A stretch of 64,000 bases of DNA from CAVWGP01 sp963754645 (GTDB lineage: Bacteria; Pseudomonadota; Alphaproteobacteria; Bin65). The position numbers and the translations under genes were made by a program. This document shows, piece by piece, positions 35,366 to 45,023 of the stretch (its first letter is position 1; each line of letters begins with the position of its first letter). Location: NCBI GenBank assembly GCA_963754645.1, contig CAVWGP010000004.1:372001-436000 (forward strand), given 5' to 3'. The notes under the pieces were generated by a model, which did no database searches, had not been told where the DNA came from, and was given only the letters and a program-made list of their open reading frames with translations.

Positions 35366-37304
35366 TCACGTCGTAACTTGTACCTCGCGGATGATGCCGA
35401 GCACCGTGACCGAAAGCGGCTTGGCAACGACGACATCGAATTGACAGTCGCGGTCGATGCCGAGGAGCCGCACTTCGGCGATGCCGGTCTTGGTTGGTGC
35501 CGGGACGCTGAAATCGTCGCCGGCGAAGTCAAGCAAGACGTCGCGGCCCTGAACCGAAAATCCGCCGGCGCGATCCACGACTAGGAGCGCGCGCACCAAG
35601 CGCTTCATGAGACCGCGCGCCGGACCGTCCGCAAGATCGAAATCGATTGGCAGCGGGCGAATGCGCTGTTCATAGGCGAATCCGGCCTCGATCTCGGTCA
35701 CGGCAGGATCGTTCGCGCCCAGCGTGATCGTACCGCCCGCGCTGACCGTGAATTGACCGAGGTAGTGGCCTTTCGACAGCACATCGACCGTCGCGCTCGC
35801 CAAGTGGGAAAACCCCCCGAATGTTTTTGTTGGTGTTGCCGAAACTGCAGGCAGGCCGGCATCGATCGGGCCCGCGACCTCATCGAAGCGTTCGAGCATC
35901 AGAACGGTAACGCCGTCGATCGTCCGCTCGACTGCGACAAAAACCTTCTGGCCGGTCGAGCAGATGGCCTTGAACGTGCCGCTTGTCGTCCATTTGGTCC
36001 ACGCTGCCATTTTTTCTTGGCGGACCGAATGGAAAACCAGCAAGGCGCCATCGCCATTGACGAGCATCAAATAACTTTCCACCCGGCCGGTGTCGCCATA
36101 GGTCGCGGCAATCTCGACCGGTGCCGAAATTAGATGTTCGGACACGGCGCTGACGGCGTCCGCACGATAGGCTTGGTCGGTGTCGACCCAGTATCCCTCG
36201 CGCGCGATCCTGCCGGTTTCCTGGATGTACACGGAGGCCCCATCGAAGCTTTGCGGCCGCGTGAAAGATGCGCCGTAGGGCTGTTGTTCGATGACGGCCA
36301 TGTTTTTGGGCGTTATCGGCGTCGATGGCGATGATGGGATATAGAACAGCGCGCGATCGGCGTAGACCAGCAGATGCCTAAAATCCTGAAGGTGGCGAAT
36401 TTCTGAGAGTCGCGATCCAACGACGGTCTCCCAGATCCCCTCATTATCGAGGCCTGTGCCGACATCGAAATTGAAATAGGCACCGGTCTTGCTGCCCCAT
36501 AGGCCGACCGGGTGTCCCTTGCTTCCGCCGAACCACAATCGATCGGCAAAAAACACAACGCTATTGGAATAGCCGCGCACGGCCGAAAAAGCTTGCTCGT
36601 CCCAGTCGACATCCGCCGCGGCCGATGTCAGCGTCTCTCGCACTGTGCCGTTCGCCACCGTCGCCGAGGTAACGCCGGTCACGAGAATTTCCTTCTTCTT
36701 GTGGCGCACGATTGTGTCGACGTGGCCGGCGACCCAAGCTCCGGATCCTGAGAGCGTCAAGGTGATGGCCCCCGTCGTCGCCGACGGCGTTAAGGTCATG
36801 GCAGGTTCCGCGAATTTGAAATAGGGCTGATAGCGCGGAATGCCGCTGGCGGGAGCTTCGAAAGCGAGCGCACCCGCCGTAAAGGTCGTGGCGCCCGTTC
36901 GCCTTATGACCTGCATCGGCAAGTCCGGATGAACGACAATCATGGTGTCGCCAAGCTGCGCCCAATTCAATCGGTTGAGCATCGCCGACGTCCATGGCGC
37001 GCTCGCCAGAGTCGCCGCCAAAGTGCCGTCCTCATTGTAAATATCAGCCCGACCGTTCGAAAAGCCGATGATGTAGGCTTGGCTGCGATTGAAAACGAAT
37101 TCTGCCAGCTTGATCGGAGCCTGCGGAAGATTTCGCGAGCCACCGCGTTCCGAAGCGTGTGCGGACCCCGCCCTGATAGAGCACGCGAAAATTGAGCAGT
37201 GTTGCCGCTCCGTTCTGATACACGGCCGTGTCGGCGCGCGCCGCAATGAGCGGCGAGAGCTCGCCGGCGGTAAAATTGGTTTGGCCCTTTCGAATGCGCG
37301 ACAT
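35366..37304 (-). CDS. Tail tubular protein B-like, frameshifted near start
   Basis: The start at 37304 (SRIRKGQTNFTAGELSPLIA, then GGVRTRFGTRWLAKSS) is typical of large podophage tail tube/stabilisation proteins (T7 gp12 role). About 37140 the frame shifts: continuation is LPQAPIKLAEFVFNRSQAYI and runs to 35366 through VVFFADRLWFGGSKGHPVGL and LLVYADRALFYIPSS, the propeller of this family. The combined protein is about 645 residues. It starts 1 bp after the upstream stop (TAG C ATG). Confidence 0.8.
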
Positions 37305-37305
37305 G

Positions 37306-37878
37306 CTAGAGCCTTGCGCCTGTGATTCGGCCGGCGCGCAGGGCAACGGTGGTTTGCTGCTGGCTGTCGGCAAGCCGGGCCCGGGGCCAATGGACGCGCG
37401 CTGCTTCTGTCGCATGCATGTTGGCTAGGCCCGAATCGCGTGCGAGCGCCATGGCGAAATTGGCCGCCAGCTCGGACACCAAGAGTTCGGTAAAATAGGC
37501 CGGCCACTTGGTTTCGACTTGCCGAAATGTGTACTCGGCGACGAGGTCCGCATCTTCGTTGGAAAACACCTTATCGCCGTAAACTGCATAGGTCACAGCA
37601 CGCGATTGGCGGGAGAGGCCGTGAAGAACGAGGACGTCGGTCGGCAACTGGAAGGCGTAGGCCCATTTGTCGGCGGGAACGTTGGCGAGTGGCGGACCCA
37701 GCGCCTTCAATTCCATGGCAAATCGCCAACGGTAGGCGGCAAGCACGGCCTGTGTCTTCTGTTCATATTCCTTCCCCGCAACGACGGACTCGGCGGAGTC
37801 GTCGGCAAACGATGCGATCGGATTGGCGCCGATTTGCGCCAGCGCCCGGTTGCAGATTTCGATAGAAGAAAGTGCCAT
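37306..37878 (-). CDS. Tail tubular protein A-like (gp11 role)
   Basis: This 190-residue protein begins ALSSIEICNRALAQIGANPI, followed by WRFAMELKALGPPL and FTELLVSELAANFAMALARD. This pattern is characteristic of podophage tail tube protein A (head-tail adaptor ring). I use the ATG at 37878 because a longer frame would run through the promoter-like element at 37932-37960. It is directly followed by tail tube protein B. Confidence 0.82.
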   Translation of the reverse strand: MALSSIEICNRALAQIGANPIASFADDSAESVVAGKEYEQKTQAVLAAYRWRFAMELKALGPPLANVPADKWAYAFQLPTDVLVLHGLSRQSRAVTYAVYGDKVFSNEDADLVAEYTFRQVETKWPAYFTELLVSELAANFAMALARDSGLANMHATEAARVHWPRARLADSQQQTTVALRAGRITGARL

Positions 37879-37931
37879 CGGCGTATCCCGGTTCATGTTC
37901 GGGGCGCATTGTGCCAGAAACATTTTGTTTT

Positions 37932-37960
37932 GCACCGTACAGGATAAATCCTATGGTACG
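37932..37960 (-). promoter_or_regulatory. Phage promoter-like element, copy 1
   Basis: A 29-base sequence containing gtaccataggatttatcctg (minus strand) is identical to one at 57764-57792. It ends 54 bases before the tail tube A start; the other copy ends 53 bases before its gene. The core aggatttatcct is an imperfect inverted repeat. Flanks are also similar, with a T-rich (minus strand: A-rich) side. It is a phage promoter or operator by inference. Confidence 0.65.
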
Positions 37961-38121
37961 AAATATTATTTCCCACTGTCAAGCGTGGCCGAGGGGTCAG
38001 GCCCCTTTTGCGGTGAAAGTGCCGGGCATAGGCTAGAAAAAGGGAAAAGCCTTTTTCGGCAGAGTGAGCTATCGTTCAAATGCATGGGGGGAAAAATACC
38101 ATCTGCGGAAAATAGCCGAAT

Positions 38122-38313
38122 TCATAAGGCATGGCCGCGGCCGTTGCTGGCCTCGACCACGACCATGTCGCCGAGGCGCATCATGTCCTTGGCCAGGTTG
38201 AAATAGCCGGCGGTATCGACGGCGTTCATGGCGTCGGCCGAGGTCTTGTAGTGCCAGAGGGTGAAGGCGTTGGCGTAGCCGATGGAGGAGAGATTCTTGG
38301 GATCGAATGCCAT
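38122..38313 (-). CDS. Truncated duplicate of small head protein
   Basis: This 63-residue frame repeats the first 62 residues of the 85-residue head protein at 41699-41956 (AFDPKNLSSIGYANAFTLWH) with a few substitutions (A24S, T31A, A40L region). It then ends after GRGHA where the duplication stops. It is part of the 453-bp repeat 38126-38578. It is probably non-functional. Confidence 0.6.
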   Translation of the reverse strand: MAFDPKNLSSIGYANAFTLWHYKTSADAMNAVDTAGYFNLAKDMMRLGDMVVVEASNGRGHAL

Positions 38314-38578
38314 GGGACTACTCCTTGCAACGCAGGGTGGCGACGCCCTGGACGTCGATCATCTTGGCCGCCTGGCTCATCATGTTGTTGACGAACCAGG
38401 ATGCGCGGTCGCCGTGCCAGGTGATTTCGGAGGCAACGTCCTGGCCGATCGCGTGGCCGACGGCGGTCTTGTGGTACATGTGGCAGAAGCGGACCGTCGC
38501 GGTGAGCGTCAGCCCCGAGAAGCGCATCCACATGACGCCCAACCAGCGCTTGGCCTCCATGCCGCCCTTGAACGGCAG
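38126..38578 (-). repeat. 453-bp direct repeat of capsid 3' end, copy A
   Basis: It aligns without gaps to 41769-42221 at a constant offset of 3643 bases. Both contain the major capsid C-terminus and the start of the next head gene. The left edge is at aaggcatggccgcgg and the right edge at cttgaacggcag. Scattered substitutions show it is not brand new. The 3.2 kb between copies holds an M23 effector-like gene and its partner. Confidence 0.85.
38318..38560 (-). pseudogene. Duplicate C-terminal fragment of major capsid protein
   Basis: This 80-residue frame, EAKRWLGVMWMRFSGLTLTA to IDVQGVATLRCKE, repeats the last 80 residues of the capsid protein at 41961-42784 with one or two changes (DVASEI versus DVQSDI). 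It lacks the capsid N-terminal two thirds and is a relic of the duplication that brought in the effector cassette. Confidence 0.75.
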
Positions 38579-38815
38579 CGTCGCGGTCTCGTTCTGCGAC
38601 GGACGAAGAGACAGCGGTCAGCTGTCAGGGTGACTGGACGTGGTCTTGGATCGAAATCATTCGTTCATTCGGACTGTATTTACTTATAAGCTGTTGGATT
38701 TTGAATGCGCTGATTGGCCGGCTTATCGGCCGGCGCCGGCCGCGCCGTATCCCGCTTCGGCCTTGCCGCCGAATGTCGTCCCCCGCTTTGTCCCGGGCTC
38801 CAAGCGAAATCCCGA

Positions 38816-39889
38816 TTACAGAGAACTCAGAGCGGCGAGGAAAAAGCGCCGCCACATCGGCGACGGCGCAAAATATTTATCGTGAGAAATCTGCAGCGCG
38901 ATGAGCGCTTTAGACTTGCGCTCGACGCGAACGTAAAAAATCCTGTCCCCCGAAGAACCGAATAGAATCAGTACATTCTTGTTCCGCACGATCGACAAGG
39001 CTTTCCGTTCCTCGTCCGTAAGGTCGAAGCGGTCCGCGAAACTGGCGAATTCATTCTCGATATTCGAAGACTCGATAACATCGATGCCATATTCAACGTG
39101 TTCGTTCGTTGTCGCGAAAGCGTTCCATCCGCCGGAGGGCTCTTCCGGAGGCGCGAATACCGTCGATAGATAGGGCGCGACGAAACGCCCTTGCGGGTCG
39201 GCGTATATGGCCCAGCCGAGTTTCGTACGCTCCGTCTCGGCCGCGAAATCGAGCGCCAACCGGTGGCCATCGGCCAAGTGGCCGGTGTCGGCCAAGCCAT
39301 GGCTTCTCTGCCAGGCCGCAATGGCCCGCCGGGTTGCCTGATCGAGCCGCGATGTCGGGACATCGTCGAGGTGCCCCAATAAGATCAAAGACTGCTGCAG
39401 CCCGAGTGTCGGATCCAAGGGCAGCCCGCAGTCGCGCGCCAGCCGCCGCATGGCATCGTCGATGCCCCGCGTCGTTATCGATCTGTGCGGTCCACTATTC
39501 GCCGACCAGGAGATCGTCCTGGCCGCCGCGAGTTGGGCGACGAGGTTGCGGGCGCGCCAAGATGGAAGTTTGCTCGATGCCCAGTCGCCCGAAATGTCGT
39601 CTTTGGAAAGCGACGTAATGTTCGTGCTCGCCCCATCTATTCGCAACAAGACGTTGACCGCTTCGGCCGTGGAAAACCGGGCGTGATCAAGCCGAAACGA
39701 TACGGAGAATTCCCCTTTCGACAAGCAGGAGAAAGCCGCTTGATCGTAGTGATGCCGTTCGAACTCCGGAAAGAAGACGCCAGCCTTCTGAATTTGCACC
39801 GTCCATCTCTGATCCGCGCGCGATTCCGGCACTGCGAGGAGAAATAGGAGGCCGAGAAGCGATCCGAAATTGTTCATTGGCCGTGGCAT
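38816..39889 (-). CDS. Secreted protein with PG-binding-like segment (putative immunity)
   Basis: This 357-residue protein has a signal peptide NNFGSLLGLLFLLAVPESRA, a beta-rich N-terminal part, and at about residues 150-205 a peptidoglycan-binding-type helical unit: LGLQQSLILLGHLDD and TRRAIAAWQRSHGLADTGHL. A C-terminal domain of unknown kind follows. It lies 132 bp after an M23 peptidase effector-like gene and is homologous in layout to 45024-46113, which sits behind the other M23 gene. A periplasmic immunity protein protecting peptidoglycan is my inference; an ordinary phage cargo protein is the alternative. Confidence 0.6.
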   Translation of the reverse strand: MPRPMNNFGSLLGLLFLLAVPESRADQRWTVQIQKAGVFFPEFERHHYDQAAFSCLSKGEFSVSFRLDHARFSTAEAVNVLLRIDGASTNITSLSKDDISGDWASSKLPSWRARNLVAQLAAARTISWSANSGPHRSITTRGIDDAMRRLARDCGLPLDPTLGLQQSLILLGHLDDVPTSRLDQATRRAIAAWQRSHGLADTGHLADGHRLALDFAAETERTKLGWAIYADPQGRFVAPYLSTVFAPPEEPSGGWNAFATTNEHVEYGIDVIESSNIENEFASFADRFDLTDEERKALSIVRNKNVLILFGSSGDRIFYVRVERKSKALIALQISHDKYFAPSPMWRRFFLAALSSL

Positions 39890-40021
39890 GGATTGACCGC
39901 TGCTAATTCATTTCGAGGAAGGCGATTGACCGTATTGACTCTGAGTTCAGCTACTCAATTGGTAGATCACAGTAATTTCTTCGAGCTATTCTACGATGAA
40001 AGATAGCCAGCGGCAACGTAG

Positions 40022-41212
40022 TCAACGCGATCCGCCGTAATGCTTATGCTGGCGGTCGAGCAAGTTAGCAACATAAAGGCGCGGGTTGACCGGCTTGCCA
40101 TCGACAGACATTCCAAAGTGAAGGTGGGGGCCGCCACTGAGCCCACTATTGCCCGAACGGCCAATCGGAAAGTTCACTGCGTCGGAGTCAGAAATGTATG
40201 AGCCTTTGCGCCAGCGTGGATTATGTGAATCCAGATGCAGGTAAACGGATTCTACGCCATTGCCGTGAAAAATTCTGACATACTTTCCGTTTGCCTTGCT
40301 TTCTCCTTGATCGATCACGTAGCCGCGGTCGGCCGGGTAAACTGGCGTACCTATCATGGCAGGAAAGTCGATTCCTTCGTGCATTTTATTTATTCGCAAT
40401 ATTGGGTGCATGCGCATGCCATAGGGGCTGGAGACTGATGTCATGTCGCGGACTGGCAATTGCCACTTCATCGGCGGTATCGAATTTACGTATTCATCGT
40501 AGCTCTCGCGCTCGGCTTCCCGATGCGTCGGCTTGCTGCGCGGCGCGACATCGGCTTGGAACGGATTTGTGCCGTCGGCCCAGGGCGGCCAATTCTGCTC
40601 CTGTTGATGCAAATAGTCCGTGCGGACGACATTGGGCGGTCCGTCGCGTTTCGGATCGTAGAGGGCATCGCGGACAGGTATTTTGCCGCCGCGCCAAACG
40701 GCAGGGCCGATGTCAGCATCTCGATTTGTTGCTTGGAGCGGCCGAGTTCGATGGGCGCCCAAGATTGGCGAATTCTCAATCGTGCCGAATAGGTTTTTGT
40801 CTTTCTTGGTTTCCTCGAACGCGGCGAATGCGTCGGGGTTCGGATCGGTGCGGATGAGTTTGCCGGTGGCGTCGTGGGTGCCGCCATTGCCGCTGCCATA
40901 GGCGGCTTGGAAGGCTTGGGTGACGCGGGCGACGGCGTCGGGCTTCTTGTGCTGCCAGTAGTCGGGGTCCTCGACCATCGACTTAAGCTTGGCCTTGGTC
41001 GCATCGACCCGGGCATCGGCGTCGACGCCCGAAGCGAGGCCGGCTTCGGCTTCGACCGGGAACTCGTTGGGGATGGCACCAGAGGTGAGCGGTGCAAATG
41101 GCGCCGGCGCCGAAGTGTCGGCGGGCTCGAAGCCGGCATGGGACCAGTCGTCGGGATCCTCGTGCTCGTAATTGAGCGAGGCGCGGCGGCGGCGGTAGAG
41201 ATCGTAGACCAT
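40022..41212 (-). CDS. YWR-module protein with M23 peptidase tip
   Basis: This 396-residue protein starts VYDLYRRRRASLNYEHED and carries the shared module FPVEAEAGLASGVDA and VEDPDYWQHKKPDAVARVTQ ending DATGKLIRTDP by about residue 130. The C-terminal third is an M23 metallo-endopeptidase: HEGID (His278, Asp282), VYLHLDSHNPRW and GPHLHFGM (His363/365). It has no signal peptide. It is followed by a secreted partner gene and flanked by the capsid 3' duplication. It may be a virion-carried peptidoglycan hydrolase or a toxin-like effector. Confidence 0.75.
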   Translation of the reverse strand: MVYDLYRRRRASLNYEHEDPDDWSHAGFEPADTSAPAPFAPLTSGAIPNEFPVEAEAGLASGVDADARVDATKAKLKSMVEDPDYWQHKKPDAVARVTQAFQAAYGSGNGGTHDATGKLIRTDPNPDAFAAFEETKKDKNLFGTIENSPILGAHRTRPLQATNRDADIGPAVWRGGKIPVRDALYDPKRDGPPNVVRTDYLHQQEQNWPPWADGTNPFQADVAPRSKPTHREAERESYDEYVNSIPPMKWQLPVRDMTSVSSPYGMRMHPILRINKMHEGIDFPAMIGTPVYPADRGYVIDQGESKANGKYVRIFHGNGVESVYLHLDSHNPRWRKGSYISDSDAVNFPIGRSGNSGLSGGPHLHFGMSVDGKPVNPRLYVANLLDRQHKHYGGSR

Positions 41213-41399
41213 GGGATCGGTTCCTGCGAAAGAGTGAAGCGCCAGTCGCGGGCGGACGCGTGGTTTTGCCACGCCGCGGGGGTCGGAAGCCTGCGGGTCC
41301 GGGAAGGAGAGGGAACCGGACCGTCCGCCCGCTCTCCGGCCCGGCAAGATCGCGTGCCGGGCCAGAAGCTCAGGGCTGCGTCAGCGCTCGGTGGTCGGG

Positions 41400-41687
41400 C
41401 TACCGCTCCGACTCGACGAACACGTTGATCGTGCCGGCGGTGTAGGCGGTGACGTTGCTGCGGATAAACTTGGGCAGCGGCACGTCCTGGACGCCGTCCG
41501 CGAGACGCGTGGCGATGGTCGCGAAGTTGGTGCCGTCCAAGGAGCCCTGGAGGACGACCGTCGCGGTCGTGATGCCCTGCACATGCAGCACGCCGCGCTT
41601 GTAGAACTTCGAACGCGAGGGCTGCACGATGCCCGCCGCGCCGACGCCGGTCGCGGCCTGGTTGGTGGCGAGTTGATAGATGGCCAT
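41400..41687 (-). CDS. Small head/decoration-like phage protein
   Basis: This 95-residue beta-rich protein, AIYQLATNQAATGVGAAGIV to AYTAGTINVFVESER, contains the GTLDGTNF-like QGSLDGTNFATIATRL motif common in small phage structural and fibre-like proteins. It is the second small gene after the capsid gene and ends just before the effector-like gene. A head decoration role is a guess from position. Confidence 0.6.
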   Translation of the reverse strand: MAIYQLATNQAATGVGAAGIVQPSRSKFYKRGVLHVQGITTATVVLQGSLDGTNFATIATRLADGVQDVPLPKFIRSNVTAYTAGTINVFVESER

Positions 41688-41698
41688 GTCGCGCCCTC

Positions 41699-41956
41699 CT
41701 ACCGGCTGTCGGTGTTGGCGGCGACGAGGTCGGTGAGATCGACCGTGGTGCCGTCGTTCTGGTTGATGAAGGCATGGCCGCGGCCGTTGCTGGCCTCGAC
41801 CACGACCATGTCGCCGAGGCGCATCATGTCCTTGGCGGCGTTGAAGTAGCCGGCGGTATCGACGGTGTTCATCGCGTCGGCCGCGGTCTTGTAGTGCCAG
41901 AGGGTGAAGGCGTTGGCGTAGCCGATGGAAGACAGGTTCTTGGGATCGAATGCCAT
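41699..41956 (-). CDS. Small head protein downstream of capsid
   Basis: This 85-residue protein, AFDPKNLSSIGYANAFTLWH to VDLTDLVAANTDSR, starts 4 bp after the capsid stop. Similar small proteins with a YANAFTLWHY stretch follow capsid genes in alphaproteobacterial podophages. Its first 62 codons are duplicated at 38122. Function is unknown; it is probably a structural or assembly factor. Confidence 0.65.
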   Translation of the reverse strand: MAFDPKNLSSIGYANAFTLWHYKTAADAMNTVDTAGYFNAAKDMMRLGDMVVVEASNGRGHAFINQNDGTTVDLTDLVAANTDSR

Positions 41957-42221
41957 GGGACTACTCCTTGCAACGCAGGGTGGCGACGCCCTGGACGTCG
42001 ATCATCTTGGCCGCCTGGCTCATCATGTTGTTGACGAACCAGGATGCGCGATCGCCGTGCCAGGTGATGTCGGATTGCACGTCCTGGCCGATCGCGTGGC
42101 CGACGGCGGTCTTGTGGTACATGTGGCAGAAGCGGACCGTCGCGGTGAGCGTCAGCCCCGAGAAGCGCATCCACATGACGCCGAGCCAGCGCTTGGCCTC
42201 CATGCCGCCCTTGAACGGCAG
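41769..42221 (-). repeat. 453-bp direct repeat of capsid 3' end, copy B
   Basis: This is the in-place copy inside the intact-order capsid and head genes. It matches 38126-38578 without gaps. Copy B is judged original because the genes continue normally on both sides of it. Confidence 0.85.
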
Positions 42222-42784
42222 CTCGTCGAAGCCGACGAAATCGGCGTTCGAGAACTCGTCGATCAGCAGCAGCTCGTTCCACTGCTTGTTGCCGACCACG
42301 GCGAGGCTGCGCGCTGGCCGTCGTCGGGCACGTCGGCGTTGTTGAGCAGCTCGATGGCGAGCAGCGATTTCTCGATGGTCAGGCCGTCGACGTTGCCGCC
42401 GGCGAAGTTGGTCGAGGTGTCGAGCTCGGTCGTGACCAGCTCGTCGGTCTTGCGGCCGAGCGCGTAGGCGCCGGCATTGACGACGACCTGGCGCTCGTCG
42501 ATGTTGAGCTTGATCTGGTCGAGCTTATCGACCCAATCGCCGGCGTAGTAATCGACGAGCGTGGCTTCGACGGGCGTGTGGCTGGCGTTCATCACCGGCA
42601 CCTGGCCGTGCCGCGATTTGGTCGAGGCCGAGCCTTTGCCGACTTTCTGCCAGACGCAGGTGGCGCCGATGACGTGCGGCCTGGTGCGCACGGTGTTGCG
42701 AAGCCGCGAGCCCATCCGCTGATAGGCGGTGTGGACGTCGGCCTCGTATTGCTTGACAAAGGATTGGTCGATGGAAGTGGACAT
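41961..42784 (-). CDS. Major capsid protein (frameshifted)
   Basis: The ATG at 42784 begins STSIDQSFVKQYEADVHTAY, then GKGSASTKSRHGQVPVMNAS and DYYAGDWVDKLDQIKLNIDE, the look of the Phage_capsid_2-type major capsid of T7-like podophages. At about 42305 (after NNADVPDDGQR) the frame is lost; NKQWNELLLIDEFSNADFVG continues in the next frame to 41961. Joined, it is about 274 residues, a normal size. A capsid gene should be intact in a live prophage, so this indel is either an error or inactivating. Confidence 0.82.
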
Positions 42785-43291
42785 GATCCGCCCTTCTCTG
42801 TGGTTGAGGGTCGGCACGGGTCTCCGCCGGCGCGCGATGCACCGCGGACACCGAGGTGCCGCTCAATCCTGGGTCGGTATGTCCTTTGCCCGCCGCGCTC
42901 CGGTTTCGCCTGGCTCGTGATCGGGTCCGGTGTGTCCCGCGGGGCGGGGCCGGTCCCTAGATAATAAGTGCGACGAGGCAGGGCCGGGCGGCTCGGGGCA
43001 GTGGGCCGCCATTAGGCTTGCAAGGAACAATATAGCAACATTTTCGAAAAGTGCAAGCGAAAAATCGGCGTCAGGAGCATGGATCGGCACCTGCATCCCG
43101 CAGGGCCCAGCGTTAACCGTATCTCGAAGGCAAAATTCGGCGAAACGGCAAACGGTTGGCAGGCTTTTTTGATGAAAAATTCATGCTGCATGAGCAGGAT
43201 GACGGCAGCCGAATACTGCCTGGCGGCATGGATGGGTACCGTTAAGGCACGAAGAATCTGCGCCGGTACTGAACTCTTGGGGACGAGCCGA
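42785..43291. other. Divergent intergenic region, capsid / inserted kinase
   Basis: About 500 bp separate the capsid start from the plus-strand kinase gene. In a normal phage order the scaffold gene should be here; instead a scaffold fragment is found beyond the kinase (44797-45020). I see no repeat ends or promoter I can name. A stretch at 43020-43060 (aggaacaatatagcaacatt) is AT-richer. Confidence 0.4.
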
Positions 43292-44789
43292 ATGGCCGGG
43301 ACGCCGCGCAAGATTTTGATCGTCGATCCCGACGCGGAATTGCGCGGCGCGGTCGCCTCGGTCTTGGCCGGTTACAACTATTCCGTGTCTCTGGCGCCGG
43401 GCGCGGCCGATGCGCTCGCCGCGCTCGATGCCGATCCGCCGGACCTCGCGCTGCTCGATTTGGGATTGGACGACGGCGCCGCGGAGGGCGGCCACCTGGG
43501 CCTTGTCCGCGCGATTCGCGAGCGGCCCGTGCCGGTCGTGTGCATTGCGATGTCGGCGCGCGGCGACGCCGCCGCCGCCGTCGCGGCGCAGCGGGCCGGC
43601 GCCGCCGACTATCTCCTCAAGCCGGTGCCGCTCGAAACGCTTCTTGCCGCTCTCGACCGAGGCTTCGAGCGCGTGAGCCGGGAGCGCCGGATGGCGTTCG
43701 CCATCGACGAGTTGGCCATGGCCCGGGACGCGCTGCAGCACGCCGAACGCGCCAAGATCGCGATATTGTCGAGCACGCGGCGCGAGCTTCGCCAGCCGCT
43801 CAACGCCATGCTGGGCCACGCTGAAATTTTGCGCAGCCAGCTTTACGGTCCGCTCGGCGATTTGCGCTACGTCGACTATGCCGAGCGCTTGATCGTCGAT
43901 CTCAAGCGCCTGATCGATCTTGTCGGCCGCATTGGCGACCGCGCCGCGATCGAAGCCGGCGTGCTGACCCTCGCAGAAAAGCCGCTCGATGTCGTGGCGT
44001 TGGTGGCCGAGTGCATCGCCAACTCGCGCGCCGGACGACATGGCGAGGGCCGGGTTTTCGACAGCAACCTGCCCGCCGAGCCACTCGTTCTCAACGCCGA
44101 TCCATGGCGCCTGCGGCAAGCGATCGCGGACGCTGTCGCCAACGCGGCGAAATTCAACTGCGCTGGCGGCCGCATCGCTGTATCGCTCACGTCCAACGAA
44201 GCGCGCGATATCGAAATCCGAATCGAAAGCGAGCATCCCGGCTTTATACCGGAGGGGCAAGCGGCGCGGTCTGACGCCGATGCTACCGAGGGCGGCAGCC
44301 GGAATGCGGCGGCGGGCGAGGCCATAATTGGCTTGCGTCAAGCGGAAAAATTCATCGCGATGCATGGCGGCAGCATGAAATGCCGAAATCGACCCGGATT
44401 CCGGCGCAGTCATTGCCCTCACCTTGCCGGCATCCCGCCTCGTCGCCGATGGGCCGAGCCGGCCCGGCAACTCGCGCTCGCCGTCCCGCACGGTTTCCCA
44501 CGCGCACTCGAATTCGCGCTCGCGCTCGCCGTCGCACGGCGCGCCGTCGCACGGCGCCTCCTCGCATGGCGCGCAGGCGGCGCGGCGCAACGGCCATGGT
44601 GGTACCGCCGGATCGGGCGAGGCGTCCGTCCCGCGCCACCGCCCCTTCATCGACATGGTGACGGCATTATCGCCCAAGACCGACGACGACGCATCGAACG
44701 GCGCCGGCCCTGCCATACCGCCGCTGCAAGCCCCAGATCAGCCTGGCCTGTTCCGCTTCGTTCCGCTGAAATTCGAAAAAGGGCAATAA
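43292..44789 (+). CDS. Response-regulator/histidine-kinase fusion inserted in prophage
   Basis: The ATG at 43292 starts AGTPRKILIVDPDAELRGAV, a receiver domain (DLALLDLGLDD, YLLKPVPLETL), followed by a kinase-like core: AILSSTRRELRQPLNAMLGH, where the usual phosphoacceptor His is replaced (SHELRTPL becomes TRRELRQPL), and an ATPase-like AIADAVANAAKFNCAGGRI. At about 44382 a frameshift occurs; the native end continues with DSGAVIALTLPASRLVADGP and a Ser/Arg/His-rich tail ending at 44789. It is the only plus-strand gene in the phage region and is probably cargo or an insertion. Confidence 0.7.
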
Positions 44790-44796
44790 CGCCGCC

Positions 44797-45020
44797 TCAT
44801 CGTGCATCTTGGTCTTGAGATTGCCGCGCTCGCTTTCGAGCCTGAGATAGGACTTCGCGAGATCCTCGATCCGCACCGCATCTTGCGAGTTGTCCCAGAA
44901 CTTCTCCGGCACCCAATCCGGGCGCGGCGAGTTGGAGCGGAATCCGGCGCCGGCGGCGCCTTCGCCCGGCCCGGTGGGGGCGCCGGGGCGGGGGCGGCTA
45001 TAGGTATCGGTTGCGTCCGA
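44797..45020 (-). pseudogene. Third, truncated scaffold gene copy
   Basis: Minus-strand translation gives RPGAPTGPGEGAAGAGFRSN, DWVPEKFWDN, VRIEDLAKSYLRLESERGNL and KTKMHDE, homologous to the N-terminal part of the scaffold genes at 47542 and 51645. It is more diverged (in-frame where the other two are frameshifted) and is cut off by the kinase gene's end at about 44797. It marks a third partial copy of the duplicated block. Confidence 0.75.
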
Positions 45021-45023
45021 CGA

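Noticed and set aside
37879..37935. Longer N-terminus of tail tube protein A
   Set aside because: It would translate the conserved 29-bp promoter-like element; the same applies to the extension of the gene starting at 57711.
40486..41775. 429-codon minus-strand frame rich in Arg/Pro/Ser
   Set aside because: It is a shadow frame of the M23 effector-like gene at 40022-41212 with no meaningful motif.
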